Shown here piece after piece: positions 13,571 through 24,705 of a DNA stretch of 64,000 bases. Position numbers and translations under genes: made by a program. Position 1 is the stretch's first letter. Each line of letters begins with the position of its first letter. Origin of the DNA: Casuarina equisetifolia (lineage: Eukaryota > Streptophyta > Magnoliopsida > Fagales > Casuarinaceae); contig CM052360.1 in NCBI GenBank assembly GCA_028551475.1, forward strand, positions 2,778,501-2,842,500, read 5' to 3'. A model generated the notes under the pieces. It did not search any database. It was not told the origin of the DNA and saw only the letters and a list, made by a program, of their open reading frames with translations.

Positions 13571-14589
13571 ATTGATTTATGATAAATGGGTATTGAATCT
13601 GAGGGTTCTCAAGTAAAAGGGATCTCAGATTGTTGATAAATTTATTAGGTAACTAGCAAATTGATCTCTATTCTTAGTTGATAAACTTTTGTCAATATAA
13701 TTAGAGCACAAAAGTAGGATGATACTATCGTAATATATATGTATATATTTATATATATTATAAATTATAAGCTATTTTTTCAATTGAAATATGTTTGCAG
13801 TACCCTTTGGGATACTGATTTTTTGTGTTGTCAATCTTGTCCACTGTATTATGATGGTGTTGAAAATAGTTCTATTTTTCCAAGTCGTAGTTAAAATCTT
13901 CTTTAGTATAGGATCTAAATAGTTCCATTATGTGTTAAATCAATTTTTAAATAGGGTTTAACTTTTTAATATATAGTTATTCTTGAAGTACTTTTGAGAA
14001 AAATGAATCAATGAGTTGGCTAAACCATCCTTGATTACGAGTTGGTGAAACTTAAAATTCTGAAAAGTCATGCATGCTTACTGAAATATGCGGTCTTTCT
14101 CATCCTTAAAATAGAGATGTTGACCAAATTTAGTGCTAATTACAGGGAAATTTGTCTACAATAAACTCGTGATGACTGATGTTAACGCAACTCCCACCTT
14201 TATACTTGTCTTCGTATCGCCCATTTTTTAAAACTTGAGGTCAAAATGTGCACTTTTATGTGATGGACCTTATACGTTTATATATCCATAACTGCTGGAC
14301 TTTCTTAGAAAAGGTTTGGGTATGGATTCCTTGCAATCTTCACTTGTATGCTACTCTCTTTTTTATTCTTTATAAAAAAAATTTAAATAAGATTTATGTA
14401 ATGTAAAACTTATGTCATATTAGTTACAATTCGTTTCCTTATTCCTCACCTGGAAAAGTACTTTCACAAATGTGTTTAACTATGAACAAAAGGATCTAAA
14501 ATTTGAACTTAGACTTTAACTTATCTAAAAATTGATTCAAAAATAAAAAAAAAGTCCTTCTACCTTATAAAAGGAATTCTTAAAGAGGA

Positions 14590-17560
14590 CAGTGAGCTTG
14601 ATTTAAAAAAAAGGGGGGTTAAAATAATGTAAGATTAGTGCCACGATATTTATTTTACATATTACAGATCATTTCTTAACCCCCCATATATGTCTGCAAG
14701 TGAGATAATTGTCTCTTCAATAGAGCCAAGCCTCGTTTCAACGGGTTGCCTTTTTGTTGAAAAGTCGTATTCCTCTTATACCAAAAAACTGTTGGCATTA
14801 TTAGCATTTTTTATTTAAAAAATTGAAGTAGATAGATCGTAATCTTTTCTCCAGTGTCCGTGTTCGCCGGCAAGTTGGAAAAACGTGAGTTTTGGCGTTC
14901 CGTGTGGCTGATGACGACGGCCGAAAGATCTGAGGGAGGCCACCCTCAACGTACTCGCAGGAATTCGGGGAAGTAGTGTACGAATTTGCATCTTCCTTCA
15001 CTTTCTTTCCGTCAATAATGGACAACAAGAAACGATGATAGTGATGGCTACATTTCCCTACGACAGCGACCTCTTCTAGTCACACGGAAATCTCACTAGT
15101 ATTTTTGCAATTGAGTGGTACCCGAATACAGCTTCCCCCAGATGGCACAGCTTGGGTAATCTTTTCCTACAATAGGAAGAATCAAGAAGTGAATCATTAA
15201 ATGATAAAAGAGATCTTAAGATCTCAGTAGTAACCTCCACTTCACCATTGGATTTTATGGTGTTAACTTGGTTTAACTTTTGTTTCATAGAAGTTTCTTA
15301 TTAGGAAACCGAAGTTGACAAGAGTCCCAAAATACAAGATTTTTAAGTTAAAGTTCTTTTACCTCTTAAATTAATTTTTGAGTTAGACTTTTAGTTTTTT
15401 GATATGATATCTGATAGTGACAGAGGTCCTTCACTTAGTCCTCGCGGACATGATAAAGGATCTTCTAGTCAACTTAAACAGCAAGTAGAACAAGCTCTCT
15501 CGGCTCATGTGTTCTATTCTCAGTATGGAGGACAATGGAAACCGGACGAAGGATGCTGGAGATATTCACAACACGAATGAAATTGGAAGGTAGCTCAACC
15601 CAGCACTACTCTAAAGATTGGCCTAGGACCTATGATGATAGACGAGACAAAGAAGCCTCTGCATGCACTAGCTACAGAAGCAACACAACACTCCGAAAGT
15701 GCCAGCAACAATCAGCACACTGCATTGTCAGCATATGTGAGAGCATGTGATGGAAGAGAGAAAGGGAAAGCTGTCATGGAAGAGGATATCGCTCCACGCT
15801 GGACACATCTGAATGCAGAAACAGAAAGTGGCTCTTCCTATGGTGCAGATTATGATGAAGACACTCGAGCAGCTTCCAAGAAACCATGCACATTCAATCC
15901 CTCAACGTTAGCTAAGCAGATGACTTACGTAATCAATGACGTTTAATTCTTGGGAGCTAAGTTTATGTGTAATGACTAAAGTAGGGCAGACTTCTATTAT
16001 AAATATGTAGTCTATGTGAACTATGACTCTATCGAGTCCTTTTGCTTGCTTAGTTCTATAATATCAAGCCCTGCTTATGTGCTAAGTTTATGATATTTTC
16101 AAGCATTATTTTTCTTCTATATCAAAATTTAAATTGATTATGTTATATCTTGTGTGATTTTGAACCTAATAATACATGGTATGTGAGAATTGTATGTAAG
16201 ACAAAATTTTATATAAAAAAAAATAAGACCTTAAAAGTAAAGCTCAAGCAAAAAGAAAAAAAAAGACTTATTAACTTTTGAGTTAATTTTTAGATTAGAC
16301 ATTTAGCCTTCTCATAAGTAGTATTTTTTTTCTTTTGAAAACGTAACAATGTGTGCAGTAAATAATATCATAAGCATCAATTAGTTTATTAGAAGTAATT
16401 AAGAGATAATTCTTTATATGGATTAAACCTATGTTATTCGTGTGTGCCGTTCCAAAGAATTATGATTAAGCATGATAAAAACCGGTGCATAAAGTAACAA
16501 CAATGATCATGACCATGATTCTAATTATGAGATAATTACAGCAATAGTTAAGGATAGCTATGATCAACAATCACACTAATAGCAAAAAAAGTGCTGATAA
16601 CAACGAAGCTAATAATGATGATAGTTATAGTAAATGCAACAAAGTTATAAGAGTAATACATGAGGATGATGACGAGAACTCTTATCCGTATCTTTACCGT
16701 ATTAGATTCTTTATTTTGAGGAGTGTGGCACCACAGCTTAACTCTTTACATTACTGAAGAACACACATGCATTGATCCAAGAAGCTATTGCCAATCATGT
16801 GTTCCAAGAAAATGCAACCACAACTATGTCCGAAGTGGTCGCTAATTAATGAATTTTCTAAGAAGATGACATATAGATGACAGAAATTTCATCAACTGGT
16901 CCCATGTCATAGTTCATGTTAGTGATCCCTAATCCCCAATAGCAAGTATTAATAATTCAGAATGTCAGTAAATTACAACATTATTGAAGACATGCTTACG
17001 ACATGATTGAATATATAAGATTTAATAGAAGGAAAAAGCGAACTTGGAGCTGCTTTCTTGAAACTTTTGTTGAATCATGGTTGAACTTGGTGCACGAGGA
17101 TGGCCTAATTTAACAATCAGCAGTGTTATCTTAGTCCAAGGAGACCGCCCAAGTTAAGAACCTCCCCAAATATAACCTCCTCTTACATTTAAACTCCCTT
17201 ATGCCTCCCTGGGATGGGGAGTCATTATCATTGCCGTCTCCATTTTGAAGTTTTTCTGATTCATGATTTTCTATGTCTGCTTGTTGAAGGAAGGCCTGAG
17301 TATTTGTCCGGCGTGAAACCTGGGGAAGCAACGTTCAGACTTTGCGGTCAACTGTCACGGATCCATGGTTTGAATTAAAGAGGAGAACAAGATTTCTACC
17401 CCTCGCCAAAATTAACATATAATCAGAATTTAATGCTCATAACCCTCAGAAATAGTACACCCAGTCAACTGATCAATTTTTAGATCAACTTTTTCAACAC
17501 CAACTAAAGAACCAAATTTTACTGGAAGTAGCAAGATTTTAATAATTCCATTTCCATATT
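14590..17560. repeat. Spacer block D, copy D1 (second copy at 36.7-38.9 kb)
   Basis: This block lies upstream of copy 1 and downstream of copy 2. It is clearly similar, in the same order, to 36740-38935. Anchors: TTAAGGATAGCT near 16550 and 37965, CACACTAATAGC near 16570 against CACACTAACAGC near 37988, and GAACAAGATTTCTACCC near 17385 and 38775. D1 carries about 700 bp (15410-16120) that D2 lacks. Open stretches in it (for example 14801-15028 on the minus strand) have a partner in D2 but in a broken frame, so they look like decayed coding remnants at most. Confidence 0.75.
15410..16120 (+). other. Insert in block D1 with a coding-like fragment
   Basis: The D1/D2 comparison shows D2 without this segment: D2 passes directly from TTTTGATATGG to ACTTAAATTGATT. 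The insert reads in one frame from about 15414 to 15945, rich in Gln, Ser, Ala and acidic residues, with a single in-frame TGA near 15579. After it the frame stays open through MMIDETKKPL to KQMTYVINDV and a TAA at 15946. About 170 bp of 3'-UTR-like sequence follows. There is no poly-A tail and no clear terminal repeats. It could be a captured gene fragment carried by a transposon, or a truncated retrocopy. I do not recognise the protein. Confidence 0.4.
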
Positions 17561-17714
17561 GAACACTCAAGAACTTACAATTACTCAGAAGAAAAAAAAG
17601 ATAACACTCTTCCCTCTGCCTCGGCCAAAGTTTCTCCATTGGTCGAAAGAGTTGACTAGAGTTTAGGGATGCAATACATTTAGTATCAACACTCAGATTC
17701 TGGTTGATCACAGC

Positions 17715-20700
17715 TTAGACAGTGTTATCTTGTCTCCGTAATTCAACTGCAGCCTGATTGGGCTTGTGCATATGGAACATGCAGTTGCAGGCTGCCACAG
17801 CCTCTTCCACCGTCAGACAAATCCATTCCTGGCCGACATTTTCGATAAATTTGGACTTGTCCAGCTTCTTAAGCACCTCGCTTCTTGGATTGGCCAACAC
17901 CAGCTGGATTGAAAACAACACAACACATCATCAAACAAACATGGGTAAGTTTAGAGTCAAATGAATCTTTGGAATTCGTTACGAACAGGATGAAAGGGAT
18001 GTACCTTGAGACCCTTTCTGTCGACATTCTTCTTAACCTCTTCAAGCATGCTGATTCCACTCGAATCAATGCTACTAACAGCTGCGATATGAAGCACTCT
18101 TAGCCATTTGGTTTGTCCTTAGTTATTAGTTCAAGACGCTGTTTGTTAGTGATTGCTTACCGCTAAGGTCTAGTATAACGTAGTGTAAGCTGGTTTCTCC
18201 TGACGATTTTAATTTGTCTTCCTCCTCGTTGATCCATCTCGAGATCCTGAAAGCAAGTTTAGCAACCAAGTAAATATTTTGTCATGCCCCCACTCGCTTG
18301 CATTAAAACTGAGTGTTTATGTGTATTTATATGGACCTTTCTCTCAAGTAGTTTGCATTGGAAAAGTAGACTGGAGCATCGATTTGCAGAATGAGAACTC
18401 CAGGAACGGTCTTAGCCATTGGGTATTGATCTATGCTTCTGTAAAACATGGAGTTGGGGATGTTGCCAAGGGCAAGAGTCCGTGGCCTTGCTACAAAGAG
18501 TAGAAGCCTCAGCAACGACAGAGAAACCTGCATACACACGTAAAATTTCTATACGCAAACTTCAGGGAGCGAAAACACTTAAGTTTTTCTGCAAAATGGT
18601 GCTCCCAAGGATGCTTACCGCCATAATTAAGCCAACCTCGATATTGCCAAACACTACACCGATGTAAGCAGCCATGCAGACCACGAAATCAAACTTGTCG
18701 ATCTTCCAGAGGTGGATGGCAGCTTCGTAGTCAATAAGGCCGATCATTGCAGCGATGATTATAGCAGAGAGCACCACGAGTGGTGTGTAATGGAACAACA
18801 GTGTAAGAAACAATAATGTGAACATCACCGCTATAGCCATGACAATGTTGGACACTGCTGTCTTGCACCCGGCATTGAAATTCACCGCACTCCGTGAAAA
18901 TGATCCTGCAAAGGCAGAATACCATTAAATATCGGCATAAATAAGTTTAGAATGAAAAGAACTCTTAGCAGATACCAGATGAAAGAAAATCATAAATTGG
19001 GCATGGTTCAACAACATCTGTTCCAGAAACCCAAGTCCAGCGGCCCAACACAAACCAAACATAGGTTTTTAGCGTCGGAAGACGTACCTGATGTCAAATA
19101 GCATGAAGTGCAGGAGCCGGCAATGTTCATTATTCCAAAAGCAATCATCTCTTTGTTTCCATCGATGTGGTAGTTCTTAAATGAGGCGAAACTTCTCCCC
19201 ACAGCCACTCCTTCCTGTTTCATCCACCACTCTATTTTAGTATTGATCCCGTGGAGTATAACCGTTATCTGCAATCTTCTGCAATTCTCTATCTGTAGTT
19301 GGCCGCTTGGCACTTTCACTTTATCACAAAAAGTGACTACCAAGTGCCATTAGGGGTAGTGTTTTTATCCCACACGTCGGTTGACCCCACAGGACTTATG
19401 GGTCGACAAACCTCACACAGCAAGGAATTTTTGAACACATGCATTGTGGATTCCATCATTAAATATACTGTCAGAAATTTAAGTCTATTACACTAGAATA
19501 TTACATGTAGTGTGAACAGATAGTAGTCCAATAATTAATTATTGCCTGTTTAGGATATAGGCCTTGAATTCGCATATCCTTACCTCCAAACCCCTCTTTA
19601 CCAAATAAAAGGAAATATTAGGAAGTTTTGGGTTGAGGTTGGAGGACTTACAGCAAGGGCAATGACGCCGGTGATGAGCCCGGTTTTGATTGCAGCCATC
19701 AGATGCGGTGACCCAAAAGCTAACTCCGTTACAGAAAGTGGGTTTATGCCTTTTTTGAGGGGGCCAATCTGGAGGAAGAAACAAACAAGTGTTGAATATG
19801 CAACACCCTGTCAGAAATCTGTCCGAACACCTTTCAAAACATGGATAGTTGAGTTTGGTCTGCGTGTTTCTGTCCTGAGGTATGTAGAATTGATATTTTA
19901 ATGACAAAGAGTATTTGTCTGTCGTAATCCTATCTACTTTAAGGTTCAACGCAAAGTTAAAAAAATGGTTCTAAATATTCCTTGTGGTTGCCTTGCTGGA
20001 TGGCACAGAAAGCAGTGAAGGAGAAAATTTTACCACGTAAACACCGTGTTTTTCACCGTCGGTCAAAAAGACGAGTAGGCTTCCAAGAATTACTGAAATC
20101 AGGGGCGCCATCGTGTTAATCCAGAAGAAGGCCGTTCTTTTCTTGCTCTAGTGGTCAGCACATGGAAGATTACAAAAATGAATAAAGAAATGAGGAAGAC
20201 AAACGTAAATAATATTAACGAAAAGAGATGTAGCGTTATTAATGAAGCAAAGAATAGATGTTTCATTTTACTTCTTGTTTTTTGTTTTAGATTGTTAGGT
20301 TGAAGTCAATAAATGAATTTTGCGTTGAATCGCCAAGTTATACCATTGTATCAATAATAATTACCATTGGATAGAACAACAATAGTATCTACACGTAAGT
20401 GAATGTTCAGCATTTACATGTAAAGGGATGCCAGCTAAGTGAGCCATTACAGGGGTGAAGTAATTGTTGTTGGTGTTGAAGATGTTATATTGTTGTCTTT
20501 GATATCGACAAGTGGGTAAATGACGTGAAAGTTTTACTAATAATGGTTAATTCTTTTACAAACTTTGAACAACTTCAAAACCATGGCATCAAAAGCTTGA
20601 AAAAGAACGTAAAGACGACTAATACTACTCACAAAGTATTTTGTGACGAAGAGGAAGAAAAGGAAGCAGCAGCCTAAGACACCACTTTCCCATCTCCACT

Positions 20701-21748
20701 GCAACAAACATCATTCAAGAAAATTTTATTAAGGAAAGAGGATCAAAGATAGGAAAATGAAAACTAGCCATAAGAAAAGAGAAGTTTTTCTTTTTTCTTT
20801 TTTGTTTCCTTTGTTTAATAAAGGAGATTTGGAAATACGAGGTATTGACTGGTGGACCTGGTGTACTTGATTAAATACTGAGCGCATGACCGAGGCAAGA
20901 TCAGTCTCGTGAGTGAAATGAACTAGCCCGAGAATACCCTTGAGCTGCTGGAGACAAACGACAGTGGCTGCTCCCCCCATGAAACCCACTATCGTTGCAT
21001 GCGACAGAAAATCCACGATTAAACCAAGTCTGCAATTTAAAGTCACGAAATCGTTGTCAAGATCCACCCATTAGACTTTAACTATGCCCTAAAACCATAA
21101 TGCAACAAAGACAATGGTGGCCTGTAGAGAGCAGCAGCAGACCTTAGAAAACCGAGAGCGGCTTGAAAGACTCCGGCGAAGAACGTTGCCGTGATAGCTA
21201 ACTGAAAATACAGTTTTGGGTTCTCAGTATGGCTAACTTCCTTCCCCAGCATGGAAGATATGAGAAGCGACGGAACAGCGACGGTACCCACAGCCAAATC
21301 CTTAGATGTCCCCAACATTGCATACACTAAAGGCGGAACAAAGCTGGAATCTACATTTTTCACCTCATTTTAGTAAAAACAGGTTCAAACAAACCATATT
21401 TAACCGTTGTTATCAACTAAGGAGACACTTACATAATCCGACAATCGGTGGCAAGCCAGCCAGTTTAGCGTAGCTTATCCCTTGAGGGACAGCCAGACTG
21501 GCGATAGTGATTCCTGCAATAAAATCAGCCTTGAAAAACTGGAAAGAGTAGCGAGGAGCCCATCCCAGGATCGGCACAAAGTATTGCAGGCCAAGTACGA
21601 ACTTCCTCGAGAGGGGCTGGTTCTTGAACTGCCGCAAAGGGTCATCGGGAAAGAAAGTCTCCTTGAGAGAAGATCCTAAGGACTGCAGCAGTGGTTTCGA
21701 TGGAGGAATGGCAACGCGGTGGGGACATTCAGAGTCCGCGTTCCCCAT
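17715..21748 (-). CDS. SULTR3: Group 3 sulfate transporter, copy 2, intact
   Basis: Predicted 649-aa sulfate symporter (SULTR3;1/3;2-like) of a cellular or organelle membrane. Exons on the minus strand: 21748-21433, 21350-21143, 21029-20858, 20698-20633, 20147-20034, 19768-19652, 19214-19088, 18905-18619, 18527-18337, 18246-18161, 18081-18005 and 17903-17715. All twelve are open and the total is 1950 nt. The SulP region [16 protein letters not shown] spans the exon 1/2 junction. Exon 8 encodes [12 protein letters not shown]. The STAS domain covers about residues 510-630 with IDSSG at 566-570. Copy-specific changes: GSFSRSAV in place of GPFSRSAV at the exon 7/8 junction, and DGEKHGVYV in place of HAEKHGVQV at the end of exon 5. 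The exon 3 donor is GTCCAC instead of GTGACT or GTAACT; a GTACAC nine bases upstream could serve in frame. Likely functional unless splicing is impaired. Confidence 0.88.
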
Positions 21749-21846
21749 TGAAATTAGCACAGAAGAAACAGTGGATAACGGAGGATATCTACGTTAGATT
21801 TCTCTAGGATGGGTAGGCTATGGCACACAAAGCCATGGGGGTCGGG

Positions 21847-21855
21847 TATTTAAAG
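21847..21855 (-). promoter_or_regulatory. TATA-like box of sulfate transporter copy 2
   Basis: The minus strand reads CTTTAAATA, 99 bp upstream of the ATG. Sequence and spacing match copy 4. Confidence 0.5.
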
Positions 21856-22544
21856 AGGTGAGAGTACGGGGGGAGTGTCTCCGAGTGCCCCAGTGGACCT
21901 AAACATCGCGTGACACGCTGCAGTTGGTCAACACATCGACCCCCGACGTTGTGTCGTTATCTTGGTTGCTAGTTGGATCGGCTCTGTGCACTCATCTGCG
22001 TAGCTAAGTATTAGACGGTGGCAGCACTGCATGTGTAGGACGGTGAAGATGGGGCGGGGTTTAGGGAACATATTACGATCGGAGACAGATGTAATGAGCA
22101 CTTTCTGATGGTTAGGTGAGTTAAATTAAAGGCTGTTTTCTACTTAAGGGTCATATGGCCCGTAAGTTCTTATAAGTAGGCGGACAATTTTTAATTACGA
22201 AGAGATCTTACCAAACCATACCGACAGATGTTCGATGTTGGTATCTCAGGGAAAGACCGCGAAGAGGGAACGACATAATCTCCCACTCATGGTGGGGATA
22301 ATATTGTTTTTTTTTGGTGAGATAGTAAATTATATTAATAAAAATCAGAATATAGAAGCACAACAGTATATTATTTGCTTTCCTTTACATTCTACATTTT
22401 TTGTCTAGGAAAACCTATATCTTAACCTTTATTGATTTATTTATATTAATGAGCTACGGTAAATGGGTATTGAACTTGAGACTTCCCATTGTTGATAACT
22501 TTATTGAATAACTAGAGAATTGATATATATCCTTCATAGATAAA

Positions 22545-23172
22545 GTTGCATTTATAAAATTAGAATATGAAAGGTTTGATAGAGACCAATAATACCAACA
22601 AACACAACTTCATTAGCTTAGTTATTTGCAAGGATAGATTTTCTACAATGAAAGTAATATCTCATTGGCTTTCTTTAATTAACCTGTATTATAATTTTTG
22701 TGGAACTCATGTTGAAAACAAGTTCCAACTCTTTTTTAAGTGTATTTGTGGACATAGCAAATTCGGTAAAGTATTATTGCACAACATGATATTCATAGGA
22801 TTATTGACAATTGAAACTTGAATTACAATAGATAACCAAAGTAACAAAGGGACAAAAAAATTATCTATAAAGCTTCTTAAACTTTTTTTTTAGTATGCAT
22901 CTATTGCATAGGGTTTAAGTGTAACCATAACAAAATCTAAAATAAGGCTATTGATATACCAATTTTGTTGGCAAAAATTAAAAAAAATAGTACATAAGAG
23001 TGTATCTTTGTTTAAAAGTATCACAACCTTCTAAGTAAATGTTTTGTTGTGTTATAGTTGGAGGCTTTTAACCTTGATTTCTTTAATTTTTAGATGAGTT
23101 TGTAATGCTACATATAGCCTTATGCCTTTATTTTCTTATTAGTATAAATAAATTCACATATTCATAAATATA
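22545..23172. mobile_element. Retroposon-like repeat X1
   Basis: AT-rich repeat of about 600 bp, similar along its length to 23586-24246 and 29525-30122. All copies share an ending like AAATTCACATATTCATAAA. X1 sits at the same place in the spacer as X3, so these two were probably copied together with the transporter unit. No intact protein frame is seen. Boundaries are approximate because no target duplication was found for this copy. Confidence 0.5.
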
Positions 23173-23585
23173 TGCTAGCAAATTAAAATTCTTCATCATC
23201 ATCCAAGCTTGACAAATTGAGGTCAATCATTTTTTTCATCATATGATGTTAGGCTTGGGCTTTGGCATCCCGCATGGTCAACTAGGCTTTATTATTGGGA
23301 AGTTTTACCTTGAGATGACGATGTAGTGTTAATTTGGTCTTTGTTAGTTGCTAACAAAGATGAACAATCCTTGAAATGGGCATTTCCTTTTCCAAATTGG
23401 TTTCTTTTTTGGCCTTAGATCTTTCCCTCCTATTTTAATGTGTGAATAAGCTTGTAACTGTTAGCCAAATTTCAAAGAGCACCTACCCATTAAGTGTCAT
23501 GATCATTTTACTTTTCATATCTGGTCGCATATTGTTAAATAAAAATATAATGTTTTAGATTTTTGTGAATTAAATAATAGCCTTA

Positions 23586-24246
23586 AAAAGGTTTAGAGAC
23601 ATATAAAGAATTACTCCAAACTAATACTAAGGTTGAATGGCATGACTTGATATGATAAGGTGAAATCGACAAACATAACTTTATTAAATGACTCATATGT
23701 AGGGATAAACTTCCTACAGCAGAAGTGGTATTTCGATGGCTTTTTTCAATTGATTTATATTGTAATTTTTGTAATTCTCATTTGAAAAATAGGTTACATT
23801 TATTTTTTTAGTGTACTAGGATGGGGCAAATTTGATGAAGTATTCTTACACAACAAGGTATTCATAAGATCATCAACAATTGGAATTTGGAACTACAATG
23901 GATTATTAAAGCAATGACAATAAAAAATTTGATTGCACAGCTTCTTAAACTTTCTTTCTTAACTTGCATGTATTGTATATGGTCTAAATGAAATCATAGA
24001 TATTTTCAAAATAAAATTGTTGAAATACCAATTTTATTGGATAGAATCAGAAAATAAGTTTGTGGAAGAGCTTCTTTATTTAAAAACATTAAACATTCTC
24101 AAGCAAATACTTTATTGTGTCATAATTAGTGTATTCCAAATTCAATTATTTCTTAGATGAAGTGTAATGCTAGAGTATGCCCCTAAGCTTTTGTAATATT
24201 TTATTTTTTGATGAATAAACTCACATATTCATAAAATAAAATAAAA
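23586..24246 (+). mobile_element. Retroposon-like insertion X2 with 14-bp target duplication
   Basis: The 14-mer AAATAATAGCCTTA occurs at 23572-23585 and again at 24247-24260. The 661 bp between them end in an A-rich tail (TAAAATAAAATAAAAAA). The matching place in the spacer between copies 3 and 4 (near 30520-30540) has one GCCTTACATAAATATA and no insertion: an empty site. A long target duplication with an A-rich 3' end points to LINE/SINE-type insertion by target-primed reverse transcription. No reverse transcriptase frame remains, so it is non-autonomous or truncated. Confidence 0.72.
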
Positions 24247-24705
24247 AAATAATAGCCTTACATAAATATACTTATTTTGGTGTCTACTTTTCATATGTAA
24301 TTAGTGGTCATAAAAGAATTCTAAGATTAATTTTGTATAAATAGCAGTAACAAAACTCATTACAAGGCATAGCAGATTCACTACAAGCGAATTTCCCTAA
24401 CTTGTTGGCTTTCTCTTTCCCTTAATTTTGTGACATATACCTTGGAGACAAAGCATTATATCTTCATTATAGTTGGACACATTACATGGAGAAGGGCTCC
24501 CGTCGAAATACTTGCCTCAGAAATTCTGAGGGCTGCGTCGATATTCCATTTCCATATAGAACACATAAGAACTTATAATTACTCGGAAAAAAAATCAGAC
24601 TTCCATCTGCCTCGGCCAACGTTTCTTCATTGGTCGAAAGAGTTGCCTGGTGTTTATGGCTGCAATACATTTAGTATCAACACTCTGATGCTGGTCGATC
24701 ACAAC

